The notes beneath the pieces were generated by a model. The model was not told where the DNA came from. It did no database searches and worked only from the letters and a program-made list of their open reading frames with translations. Shown here piece by piece: positions 1 to 8,070 of a stretch of DNA of 64,000 bases (position 1 is the stretch's first letter; each line of letters starts with the position of its first letter). The position numbers and the translations under genes are program-made. The DNA comes from Paradesertivirga sp965650335 (GTDB taxonomy: Bacteria > Bacteroidota > Bacteroidia > Sphingobacteriales > Sphingobacteriaceae): the NCBI GenBank assembly GCA_965650335.1, contig CBFGOI010000005.1, positions 25,585 through 89,584 of the forward strand. Direction: 5' to 3'.

Positions 1-1
1 A

Positions 2-1051
2 AAAGGTGATCCTGGATTAATTTCTCGTTATACACAACCCGTGTACGTTGCAGTTAAAATGAACCGCAAAGTATTGGGAACGGGCGATACCTCAACAATT
101 GATTTTCATATCGTAAATGAGGCAAATCTTCATGGTAATTATACTTTAGAAGTTGAGGCAATTGGAGATGACGCCAAAACTATTTTAAACAGAAGCATCC
201 CTGTAAAGGTTACCGGCGGCTCAACATATGGCGAATTGCTTTTTGCAGGTCTGAAGCTGGTTCCTCAAAAAGGCGGCTATATCACTGTGAAAGCAGAGTT
301 GAAAAGAGATGGACAAACAATGGCAAAAGGAAGTGATGAACTTTTTGCTGTGAGCCTAAATACTACAGGTATACCTGCTACGGGCATGGTAGCTGACACC
401 AGCGGCGTAATTGCGCCATTTTTAAAATCAGTTGGGATTAATTCATTCAAAGAATTTAAATCAGGAAGACCAGAAGGAAAATATATGGTTGTTGGCGCTT
501 TCGAACCGCAGCAAACCGGAAATCCTCTGGTAACAGAAATATTGGAATGGGTGAATGAGGGGAACACCCTGCTTGTTATTGGCAATACCGAGAAATGGGC
601 GACTTTTCTTGGCCGTAAGGAGCTAATAGATTACCGTGGGTCAAAAGAGTTGGGAACAACCTGGTATGGAGGAAATTACTTTGTTAAGCAACATAAACTC
701 TTCGAAGGCCTGCCCCAAAATTGTGTATTCAACTGGGAATACCAAAGCCTTGCTACCTATAATAAAAGCCGGGTTGGCTTAAGAGTTTTAAATGGTGAAA
801 CAATTGTTGCCTGCGTATCCGACCACAAGCCGGAAGTGTATTCTGCTTTAAGTATTATTCAGCACGGACGAGGTAAAGTAATTTTGTCAGCCCTGGATAT
901 TATCTCAAATTTAAAGGATATAAGTACTGGGAAGCGTGCTGAAGGCGATGGCGAAAATGCCGCGATGACCACTTTTAACGTGTCTTCAAAAAATAAAGCT
1001 AATATTATTGGGCAGCAACTTCTGCTCAATATGATAAAAGCAGCCAACTAA
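2..1051 (+). CDS. C-terminal part of a probable GH2-type glycoside hydrolase (cut by window edge)
   Basis: The reading frame is open from base 2 and ends at TAA 1049-1051, so the start lies outside the window. About the first 110 visible residues look like a beta-sandwich (alternating hydrophobic strands, for example YTLEVEAIG and GGYITVKAEL), and the remaining 230 look like an alpha/beta domain resembling the ThuA/glutamine-amidotransferase-like tail found on some Bacteroidota GH2 proteins (EWVNEGNTLLVIGN, GKVILSALDII). No catalytic glutamates of GH2 are visible because that part is missing. It converges with the esterase operon of the pectin locus, which fits a carbohydrate-active enzyme. 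The family call rests on overall style and context, not on a diagnostic motif. Confidence 0.5.
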   Translation, partial: KGDPGLISRYTQPVYVAVKMNRKVLGTGDTSTIDFHIVNEANLHGNYTLEVEAIGDDAKTILNRSIPVKVTGGSTYGELLFAGLKLVPQKGGYITVKAELKRDGQTMAKGSDELFAVSLNTTGIPATGMVADTSGVIAPFLKSVGINSFKEFKSGRPEGKYMVVGAFEPQQTGNPLVTEILEWVNEGNTLLVIGNTEKWATFLGRKELIDYRGSKELGTTWYGGNYFVKQHKLFEGLPQNCVFNWEYQSLATYNKSRVGLRVLNGETIVACVSDHKPEVYSALSIIQHGRGKVILSALDIISNLKDISTGKRAEGDGENAAMTTFNVSSKNKANIIGQQLLLNMIKAAN

Positions 1052-1059
1052 AAAATCTA

Positions 1060-1097
1060 TCAGGTGCAGGCAAAACAGAATTATTGCTTGCACCTGA
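1060..1097 (-). terminator. Stem-loop between convergent genes
   Basis: TCAGGTGCA at 1060-1068 pairs with TGCACCTGA at 1089-1097, with a second paired stretch GCAA/TTGC inside. On the minus strand a run of T follows within a few bases, so it probably ends the CE15-GH28-CE7 transcript. No T run follows on the plus strand. Confidence 0.6.
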
Positions 1098-1123
1098 CAA
1101 GGTCGACAAAAGATGTAGAATTT

Positions 1124-2428
1124 CTATTTCTTTAATTGCCTTTTAATCCAGTCTATTGATTGCTGGTTTGTTTCCGGGAAACGCCAATGTCCGGATATTG
1201 GCGTAATGACTATTGTTTTGGATGCTTTAATCGAGTTAACAGCGGCAAAAACCGAGGTTGGTGGAACAGTATTATCATTATAGCCCCATGAATAAAATCC
1301 GGGAACCTTCACATTTTTTGCAAAATTTACAACATCATAATACCCGACTGTCCGAATTTTATCGGGACTGTTAGTTGTGCGAAGATTGCTTTGATTGAAC
1401 AGGTGTGGCCAACCGCCTGCCCTTCCATGTAAATAACCCGTAACATCGCAAAGTGCGGGATAAAAAGCCGATAAACAAGTTACCCTTTTATCTAATCCAG
1501 CAGTAACTATCGAAAGTGCCCCACCCTGACTTCCGCCAGTTACTACAACATTTTTTCCATCGAATTCAGGTAAGCCGCACAGAAAGTCGATCGCCCTTAC
1601 ACAGCCCATGTACACACTTTTATAATAATAATTATCCTTGTCGTCAAGCTTGTTAAACGGATAGTCGCCGAAAGCATTGCTTATGTTTTTATACATCTCG
1701 GCATCCATCAGAGGCGACAGCCCATGGATCTCAATATTAAAAACAATAAATCCCAGGTTCGCATAGCTTATAGCTGGAGAAATAACTTTTACTCCAGCTC
1801 CGGGCGGTTCAAAAAGCACAGGATATTTCCCTGGAGTCTTAGGCTTACACAAATATCCATACAGGCGCTTACCCAATTTATAATTCTGCAAGTTCACCAG
1901 ATACACATCAACTGTTGATGTTGATTGTTCAGGTAAACGAGTAACGATCGCATCCATAGGAATTTTAGCGGCATCGTTCTTTGCATTGATCCAAAACTGA
2001 TCAAAATCCTCGGGCATCTGAACAGTAGGTTCAATTTTTTCGGGAGAGAAAGCAAGTTTAATTTCCCCGCTGTAGCTTTTCCCATCAATCAAGGTTCTTA
2101 CCGTTAAGCGTCTGAAACCTGGTTGTTTATTAGTTCCTATCGCTATTTTCTCCTTACCGGTTTTCAATAAAAGAGTTCCTTTTGTATCCGGAAGAAGCAT
2201 TTCCGGACCAATCTCGTAGTCTACCGACACATTCTGAATTGGCACACCAAATTTCAATACAGTTACCTCAACATTGGCAATCTCATTTACTTTATAATTC
2301 CAGTCGTTATGATCTGGAGTCAAAATGAAATCTACCAGTTTGATTGGGGCAGGTGCTAGTTGAGCCGAGACATCAGATAGTAATAAGATGCAAGCAATTA
2401 CTGTAATTAGATATTTCAACTTATTCAT
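1124..2428 (-). CDS. Secreted acetylxylan-type esterase, CE7/AXE1 family
   Basis: An alpha/beta-hydrolase with a signal peptide (residues 1-22, ending DVSAQ). An N-terminal beta-sandwich of about 120 residues is followed by the AXE1 catalytic domain. The nucleophile elbow GGSQGG puts Ser at about residue 300. The acid is probably the Asp in WGYNDNT (about 385) and the base the His in ISGHWRFP (about 414). CE7 enzymes remove acetyl groups from xylan, xylo-oligosaccharides or cephalosporins; next to a polygalacturonase, acetylated pectic or xylan side chains are the likely substrate. It is the third gene of an operon, 26 bp after the GH28 gene, and is followed by a stem-loop. Family call is firm; exact substrate is inferred. 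Confidence 0.85.
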   Translation of the reverse strand: MNKLKYLITVIACILLLSDVSAQLAPAPIKLVDFILTPDHNDWNYKVNEIANVEVTVLKFGVPIQNVSVDYEIGPEMLLPDTKGTLLLKTGKEKIAIGTNKQPGFRRLTVRTLIDGKSYSGEIKLAFSPEKIEPTVQMPEDFDQFWINAKNDAAKIPMDAIVTRLPEQSTSTVDVYLVNLQNYKLGKRLYGYLCKPKTPGKYPVLFEPPGAGVKVISPAISYANLGFIVFNIEIHGLSPLMDAEMYKNISNAFGDYPFNKLDDKDNYYYKSVYMGCVRAIDFLCGLPEFDGKNVVVTGGSQGGALSIVTAGLDKRVTCLSAFYPALCDVTGYLHGRAGGWPHLFNQSNLRTTNSPDKIRTVGYYDVVNFAKNVKVPGFYSWGYNDNTVPPTSVFAAVNSIKASKTIVITPISGHWRFPETNQQSIDWIKRQLKK

Positions 2429-2454
2429 TGATTTTCAGGCTTTGTATATGTTCG

Positions 2455-3852
2455 TTATTGCAAATGATAAGATCCTTTTTCTCCTGGTATAGGACCTGAA
2501 ATTTTTGGCGGTTCAATGGCAGCGGCATGGTCAACGCCTTTTCCGGTTACGTTATACGTGTTTAAGAGAGACCCGGTGTATCCGGTAACCTTAATATCGC
2601 GAATTTTGGCTTTCTTAATGTTTGCTAGTGAGATACCTTTGTTGCACGTACCGGTAACATTCATAAACGTAAACCCTTCAAGAGGCTTGTTGGGATGAAT
2701 AGCGGTTCCATCAACCAGAACAGGGACATCCTTCACCCGAATGTTTGTAAAACTAAAGTTTTTAATCGTTGGAATACCTTCATCGCCGGGTACCGGTACC
2801 TGATCTTGTAAGCCACTGCCGAGGATATTGAAGCGAAGGAAACCTTCTCTCATTCCAGAAACATCGAGGTCATTGCACACAATATCTTCAATAAAAGCTC
2901 CCCTACCAGGTCGACTTTTAATATAAATAGCATGAGTATGCGCCTTTATAAACTTGCAATGTTCTATCCTGACGTTTCTTATGCCGCCTGAGGTTTCGCT
3001 GCCGATACCTATACAAGCGAATATAGAATCGGCAAATGTGCAATTGGTGATATGAACATCTTCTGTTGTTCTTAGCAGAGAATACCCTTCCATTCCTCTT
3101 CCTGATTTTAAGGATATGCAATCATCTCCTGTCTCGATATCGCAATTATCAATTCGCACATGCTTACACGAATCGATATCAATCCCATCGCCGTTACCAC
3201 CAGTACTGCGGATGATCAGATTCTTAATGAAAATATTATCACAGAAAGTTGGATGGATCGACCACATTAAATAATAGCTGGTAGAGAAATCTTCCAAGCG
3301 GATGTTATTGCAGCCGATAGGTTCTATCAGGGCAGGGTGCCGCAAGGGGTTCTGCGCATTTGGCCGGCCACCTAAAGCGCGGTTGCCTATAATTTTTCCC
3401 GGGCCCACAATCCCGAGATTTTCTGCATCAAAGGCGTATATCAAACTAACATGTCCTTTAATCCATTTACCTTCCCAGCGAACCTGGCTTACCGGGTAGT
3501 CCTCAAAATCAGGAGTTCCAAGGATGGTGGCACCTTTTTCAAAACGAATGAGGGTATTTGATCTGAGCTGAATTGCTCCGGTAAAGTAATCTCCTTTCGG
3601 GAAAAGAACCTCGCCACCTCCGAGAATCGAACAGCGGTCAATCGCTTGCTGAATAGCAAGAGTATCTTTTGTTTTTCCATCGCCTGTTGCGCCAAAATCG
3701 CGAATATTCAGCTGTAGTTTGGATTGTTTGGCTGGAAATTTAAGCGTAATGCTCTGACTAAAAGACTGGGTACTTAAACCCATCTGAGTCGCAAGCAGGC
3801 CAGCTCCGGCTAAAGCCGAGTTCCGGATAAAATGTCGGCGAGAATTCTTCAA
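2455..3852 (-). CDS. Polygalacturonase, glycoside hydrolase family 28
   Basis: A right-handed beta-helix enzyme that hydrolyses alpha-1,4-galacturonosyl bonds of homogalacturonan. The N-terminus carries a twin-arginine-like signal (SRRHFIR then a hydrophobic stretch to about residue 32). The pectate-lyase-3-like start DFGATGDGKTKDT is at 52-64. GH28 active-site motifs are NGDGID (220-225) and GDDC (242-245), followed by GSETSGG and IKSRPGRG further on. The use of GSE in place of the GHG motif of fungal enzymes is usual for bacterial exo-acting members. It is second in the CE15-GH28-CE7 operon (32-bp and 26-bp gaps). The operon thus pairs backbone cleavage with two esterases. Confidence 0.9.
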   Translation of the reverse strand: MKNSRRHFIRNSALAGAGLLATQMGLSTQSFSQSITLKFPAKQSKLQLNIRDFGATGDGKTKDTLAIQQAIDRCSILGGGEVLFPKGDYFTGAIQLRSNTLIRFEKGATILGTPDFEDYPVSQVRWEGKWIKGHVSLIYAFDAENLGIVGPGKIIGNRALGGRPNAQNPLRHPALIEPIGCNNIRLEDFSTSYYLMWSIHPTFCDNIFIKNLIIRSTGGNGDGIDIDSCKHVRIDNCDIETGDDCISLKSGRGMEGYSLLRTTEDVHITNCTFADSIFACIGIGSETSGGIRNVRIEHCKFIKAHTHAIYIKSRPGRGAFIEDIVCNDLDVSGMREGFLRFNILGSGLQDQVPVPGDEGIPTIKNFSFTNIRVKDVPVLVDGTAIHPNKPLEGFTFMNVTGTCNKGISLANIKKAKIRDIKVTGYTGSLLNTYNVTGKGVDHAAAIEPPKISGPIPGEKGSYHLQ

Positions 3853-3884
3853 ATGTTATGATTTTAATGTGAACTAAAATCTGA

Positions 3885-5171
3885 TTACAGATTCTTCTTG
3901 ATGTATTCAATAAACAAAGGCCAGTCGGATGGAACGGTACCATGTCCTCCAGCATGCATATAATATCCCAGCGTATTATTTAACATGATTTTTTCTCCGG
4001 CAGACGGCATTTTCATGGCTCCAGGACCATTTTTTCCGAATAAATTGTACACCGGCTCTGCAGCAACAGCGGCCAGGAACTCCCCCTTAGGATCGGACCA
4101 ATAATCAGTATCGCCTGTCTGCAGAAGGAGTGGTCTTGGTGCCATTAGGGCTATCAACATGTGAGCATCAACTGGGGAGGCGTTAAAATCAGAAGCATAC
4201 TTGTGCCAGTTCGGAGCGAACTGGTAATAATATCGGGAGGTATCGGTCATGTGCGCAATGTTTTCGCCGTAGTTACGCCTGCTCAACGCAGCGCCGCCTT
4301 CGCCAGAGCAACTTGCGATCACCATCTTAAAACGCTGATCATGGGCGCCGGCCCATAAAACTGTTTTTCCAAGTCGCGAAGTTCCCTGGATTGCTACACG
4401 TTTTGAATCTATCTGTTTATCGGTTTCAAAATAATCCATAGCCCGGCTAAGTCCCCACGCCCATGCAGAAATCGCTCCCCATTCATTATCGGCGGGTTTA
4501 GACATGCCCGGTTTTAAATATTTCCCCCGAATTCCGTATTTGAAACCATCCTTAAAATCTGGCTCAATATCCCCATAATAAACGGTAGCGATGCCTATAC
4601 CTTGGGATATAAAACTTACTATATCAATTTTACCAAAGGCTCTTGAAGAAGAGGCGGGAATCTTTTTCCCTTCCCGCGACCAAACATAACCTTCTTTTAC
4701 ACCCGGATCGTTAACCGCATTGGAATTGGCTGAAAAATTTGCCATTAAAAGCAGCGGTACCGGCTTGTCGCTTTTTATGGGCAAATAGATCAAGATATCC
4801 ATTTTATGATTTGTGGTATCGCTGGAAAAATACACTGTCACTTGCTTACGTAAAGCTTTGCCATCAAGAACAGGAGTTCCATTATCAAACACATTAAAAG
4901 CCATGCCGGCAGGTCGTGGAGGCATTTTACCAAACTGCTGCTCTTCGAATAATTTAACTAGTTCGGGCCGTCGCTTTTCAGTCCAGGTTTTTGCATCCTT
5001 TACTTTCTTTCCGTTTTGGAGAGTTAAAACGTCGGGAAGCACGTAAGTGCCTACAAGCTCTTCTTCGTAATTAACCGGGAAGCCGGCAACTACTTTATTT
5101 AAGGTTTCCTTTTGTGCATAAATAAATTCGGGAACAGTTAAAGATAAGATGACCAGCAGAGTCAGTTTCAT
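3885..5171 (-). CDS. Glucuronoyl methylesterase-like hydrolase, CE15 family
   Basis: A secreted alpha/beta-hydrolase of 428 residues with a signal peptide ending about residue 20 (FIYAQ). The CE15 nucleophile motif GTSRLGK is at 263-269 (Ser265), SCSGEGG supplies a conserved Glu near 291, and a C-terminal His is in GGHGTVPSDW (about 410). CE15 enzymes cleave the ester between 4-O-methyl-glucuronic acid of xylan and lignin, and some bacterial members act on other uronate esters. Being first gene of an operon with GH28, its natural substrate here may be a pectic or glucuronoxylan ester. A possible operator half-site lies about 90 bp upstream. Confidence 0.85.
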   Translation of the reverse strand: MKLTLLVILSLTVPEFIYAQKETLNKVVAGFPVNYEEELVGTYVLPDVLTLQNGKKVKDAKTWTEKRRPELVKLFEEQQFGKMPPRPAGMAFNVFDNGTPVLDGKALRKQVTVYFSSDTTNHKMDILIYLPIKSDKPVPLLLMANFSANSNAVNDPGVKEGYVWSREGKKIPASSSRAFGKIDIVSFISQGIGIATVYYGDIEPDFKDGFKYGIRGKYLKPGMSKPADNEWGAISAWAWGLSRAMDYFETDKQIDSKRVAIQGTSRLGKTVLWAGAHDQRFKMVIASCSGEGGAALSRRNYGENIAHMTDTSRYYYQFAPNWHKYASDFNASPVDAHMLIALMAPRPLLLQTGDTDYWSDPKGEFLAAVAAEPVYNLFGKNGPGAMKMPSAGEKIMLNNTLGYYMHAGGHGTVPSDWPLFIEYIKKNL

Positions 5172-5258
5172 ATAAAAGGCTTTAAGGAAACAGGTTACAA
5201 TTATCTAAAACTATTAAATAATTATACCTCATTTAAACAAATGAAGCGGATTTTTCTC

Positions 5259-5272
5259 CGGAAACGATTGCA
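5259..5272. promoter_or_regulatory. Possible LacI-type operator half-site upstream of the CE15 operon
   Basis: The right half CGATTGCA is the complement of TGCAATCG found at 17959-17966 between susC and its LacI regulator. The left half is degenerate (CGGAAA). Its place upstream of the CE15-GH28-CE7 operon would suit control by the same regulator, but one half-site alone is weak evidence. Confidence 0.3.
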
Positions 5273-5329
5273 TAATCATCTTGTTACATTAATATTTCAT
5301 TTCACCCTAAAAGGACTAGTTAAAGCATA

Positions 5330-5364
5330 AAAAAAGAGGCATTCTCGAAAGAAGCCTCTTTTTC
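5330..5364 (-). terminator. Terminator downstream of kduI
   Basis: AAGAGGC (5334-5340) pairs with GCCTCTT (5354-5360). The stem is flanked by A/T runs on both sides, so it can act in both directions. It follows the kduI stop on the minus strand and insulates kduDI from the CE15 operon. Confidence 0.75.
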
Positions 5365-5382
5365 TATGCTGTTGAGCTATTA

Positions 5383-6219
5383 TTATCTCAAATCCCTCAT
5401 TGCCACTGCGTCCATATCAGAATAAACCAGGTTCTCGCCGCTCATAGACCAAATAAAGCCATAGTTTGCAGTTCCGCCGCCTGAGTGAATTGACCAGGGT
5501 GGAGAAATAACAGCCTGATGATTATGCATGATTACATGACGTGTTTCCTGTGGCTGACCCATCATGTGAAACACTATTTGATTTTCAGGCACATCGAAAT
5601 AAAAATATATTTCACTTCTTCTATCGTGTACGTGAGACGGCATGGTGTTCCAAACACTTCCTTCGTGTAAAACGGTTAATCCCATAACCAGCTGACAGCT
5701 TTTTGCACCTTCTAAGTGAATGTATTTGTAAATAGTACGCTCGTTTGCAGTTGCTTTACTTCCGATGGTGGTAGGAAATGCATCTTCTTTTTTAACTAAT
5801 TGTACAGGGTATTCTTTATGCGCAGGTACGGAATACATGTAAAATTTAGCTGGGTTATCAGCCGAAAGGCTTTTAAAAACAACTGACTTTGAGCCTTTTC
5901 CTATATAGAGAGCGTCTAACTTACTAACTCTGTTGCTTGCACCATCCACAACTATTTCGCCATCGCCACCTACGTTAATTATTCCAATCTCGCGTCGTTC
6001 AAGGAAATAATCGGCTCTTAAATTGTCGTAAGTTGGAAGCTCGTGTTCTTTTTTTACAGGTACTATAGTTCCAACAATCGCTCTGTCGTAGTGAGAATAG
6101 GTGAAATTAAACTGATCATCCTGCATCAGGTCATCCACCAGGAAATTCTCTCTGATCTCCGCTGTATTTAAGCCTGCAACCTCTTTAGGGCTTTGGGCAT
6201 ATCGTTGATTCATTAACAT
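5383..6219 (-). CDS. kduI: 5-dehydro-4-deoxy-D-glucuronate isomerase
   Basis: KduI converts 5-keto-4-deoxyuronate, the product of pectin lyases, to 3-deoxy-D-glycero-2,5-hexodiulosonate in the cytoplasm. The 278-residue length and the start SPKEVAGLNTAEIRENFLV match the family. The zinc-binding cupin motif is visible as PSHVHDRRSE, with further metal or active-site residues in SPPWSIHSGGG. ATG at 6219 or 6213 could start translation. It lies 27 bp after kduD in the same transcript, the usual pairing. Together they process what the two pectate lyases release; kdgK and kdgA are not in the window. Confidence 0.93.
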   Translation of the reverse strand: MLMNQRYAQSPKEVAGLNTAEIRENFLVDDLMQDDQFNFTYSHYDRAIVGTIVPVKKEHELPTYDNLRADYFLERREIGIINVGGDGEIVVDGASNRVSKLDALYIGKGSKSVVFKSLSADNPAKFYMYSVPAHKEYPVQLVKKEDAFPTTIGSKATANERTIYKYIHLEGAKSCQLVMGLTVLHEGSVWNTMPSHVHDRRSEIYFYFDVPENQIVFHMMGQPQETRHVIMHNHQAVISPPWSIHSGGGTANYGFIWSMSGENLVYSDMDAVAMRDLR

Positions 6220-6246
6220 ATCTTTTCTTTAAAATTTATTTTAAAA

Positions 6247-7020
6247 TTAGCGTCCCATCCAACCGCCATCGACGGTTAAAATTGTCCCATTTACATAATC
6301 TGAAGCTTTAGAGGCTAGAAAAACCACAGGTCCTTTAAAGTCTTCTGTTTCTCCCCAACGGTTTGCAGGTATTCTGCTTAATATCGATTGGCTCCTCTCC
6401 GGATCTGCTCTTAAGGCCTCCGTATTATCTGTTGCAATATATCCCGGAGCAATAGCATTTACGTTTACTCCTTTAGACGCCCACTCGTTAGCGAAAGCTT
6501 TTACCAAACTTCCGATTGCGCCTTTACTTGCGGCGTAGCCAGGCACATTTATTCCACCCTGGAAAGTTAATAGTGACGCAGTAAAAATAATTTTACCAGA
6601 TCCCTGCGCAATCATGCGGGCACCGATCTCGCGGGTAATGATAAACTGGCTGTTCAGATTAATATCAATAACCTTATACCAGAATTCATCCGGATGCTCT
6701 GCGGCAGGAGCACGCATGATCGTACCTGCATTGTTAACTAAAATATCTATCCTTTCGTTTTCAGCAATTACTTTCTCAAGAAAGTTTTTTACCGAATCCC
6801 TATTGCTGAAATCACACTGATAAGCCTTAAACTTTCTTCCGATCTTATTAATATCTTTCTCGGTTTCACTGCCGCTTAATGCGATAGATGAAGAAACTCC
6901 GATAATGTCAGCTCCGGCCTCTGCCAATGCTTCTGCCATTGCCTTTCCAATTCCACGATTACACCCGGTTACAAGAGCTACCTTGCCTTCCAAGCTAAAT
7001 AAAGATTGATTATTACCCAT
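6247..7020 (-). CDS. kduD: 2-dehydro-3-deoxy-D-gluconate 5-dehydrogenase
   Basis: A classical short-chain dehydrogenase of 257 residues. The nucleotide-binding motif GCNRGIG is near residue 19, NNAG near 98, and the catalytic YAASKG near 163. KduD reduces the KduI product to 2-keto-3-deoxygluconate using NAD(P)H. The identity is supported by the immediate neighbour kduI in the same operon. A second SDR of the same general type is encoded divergently only about 200 bp away, so one of the two may serve a related sugar acid. Confidence 0.88.
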   Translation of the reverse strand: MGNNQSLFSLEGKVALVTGCNRGIGKAMAEALAEAGADIIGVSSSIALSGSETEKDINKIGRKFKAYQCDFSNRDSVKNFLEKVIAENERIDILVNNAGTIMRAPAAEHPDEFWYKVIDINLNSQFIITREIGARMIAQGSGKIIFTASLLTFQGGINVPGYAASKGAIGSLVKAFANEWASKGVNVNAIAPGYIATDNTEALRADPERSQSILSRIPANRWGETEDFKGPVVFLASKASDYVNGTILTVDGGWMGR

Positions 7021-7226
7021 AAACGTTCTTAGCGATCAAATTTGGCGCAAATTACTGTTTATAGACAAGATTTTAAATTAAACTCTGCTTTTATTTAGCG
7101 TTTAAAAGGGCTTTCGCAAAATCTTAATTAAAAAATAGTTTACCAATGATACAGGTCACCAACTATTTAACAGCACATCCTTAAGATTGCCAAGGAACAC
7201 TATAGTTCCAGATTAAAGCAAGATAT

Positions 7227-8015
7227 ATGTCAATGCACCTTTTTGATTTAACAGGTAAAAATGCCCTGATAACAGGGGCCACACATGGCTTGGGAATGTC
7301 TATGGCCACAGGCCTGGCACGGGCGGGGGCTCAGATTATTATAAATGATATTTCCGAAGAAAAACTAAAAACCGCAATTGATGAATATGCCAAAAATGGG
7401 CTTAAGGTTTATGGCTACCTTTTTGATGTTACCGACGAAGAGTCCGTAAAAGAAAACATTGCTAAAATCGAAGAGGAAGTTGGCCCGATTGATATACTGG
7501 TCAACAATGCGGGCATTATAAAACGCATTCCGGTTTTGGACATGGAGGTTTCTGAATGGGAGCAAGTATTGCGAATCGATCTTACCGGACCGTTTATCAT
7601 GTCTAAACAAGTAGGCAAGTCTATGGTTCAACGTAAATCAGGAAAAATAATTAACATTTGCTCAATGATGAGTGAAGTCGGACGCGAAACGGTAAGCGCA
7701 TATGCCGCGGCAAAAGGAGGGTTGAAAATGCTGACGAAAAATCTCGCTACAGAATGGGCAAAATTCAACATACAGGTTAATGGTATTGGGCCAGGTTATT
7801 TTGCAACTACCCAAACTGCCCCAATCCGGGTAGATGGGCACCCTTTTAACGATTTCATCATCAGTCGTACGCCAGCAGCAAGATGGGGCGATCCCGAAGA
7901 TCTACAAGGTGCTACGATATTTCTTTCATCAAAAGCATCGGACTTTGTAAGCGGACATATTTTATACGTAGATGGCGGAATTCTTGCAACGTTGGGAAAA
8001 GCTGCAAACGAGTAG
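7227..8015 (+). CDS. SDR-family oxidoreductase, gluconate 5-dehydrogenase/KduD-like
   Basis: A 262-residue classical short-chain dehydrogenase with GATHGLG at about 18, NNAG at about 94 and catalytic YAAAKG at about 161. The sequence style (LFDLTGKNALITGATHGLG, then GPGYFATTQTAPIR) resembles bacterial gluconate 5-dehydrogenases and the KduD group. It is the only plus-strand metabolic gene between kduD and the lyases and has its own upstream region shared with kduD. ATG 7233 is an alternative start. In a pectin locus it may reduce a keto-uronate, or oxidise/reduce gluconate-type acids from side chains; substrate not determinable from sequence. Confidence 0.8.
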   Translation: MSMHLFDLTGKNALITGATHGLGMSMATGLARAGAQIIINDISEEKLKTAIDEYAKNGLKVYGYLFDVTDEESVKENIAKIEEEVGPIDILVNNAGIIKRIPVLDMEVSEWEQVLRIDLTGPFIMSKQVGKSMVQRKSGKIINICSMMSEVGRETVSAYAAAKGGLKMLTKNLATEWAKFNIQVNGIGPGYFATTQTAPIRVDGHPFNDFIISRTPAARWGDPEDLQGATIFLSSKASDFVSGHILYVDGGILATLGKAANE

Positions 8016-8023
8016 CAATAAAA

Positions 8024-8054
8024 AGTCCCTAAGCAATTTATCTGCTTAGGGACT
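8024..8054 (-). terminator. Strong stem-loop terminator shared by convergent genes
   Basis: AGTCCCTAAGCA (8024-8035) and TGCTTAGGGACT (8043-8054) form a perfect 12-bp stem with a 7-nt loop. The T run lies on the minus-strand exit, so it mainly ends the pectate lyase transcript; the SDR gene also ends just before it. Confidence 0.85.
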
Positions 8055-8070
8055 TGCTCATGGAGGTTTC

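Noticed and set aside
2455..3852. GH28 enzyme inactivated by loss of the GHG motif
   Set aside because: Bacterial exo-polygalacturonases usually show GSE-type text at this place, and the Asp motifs are intact.
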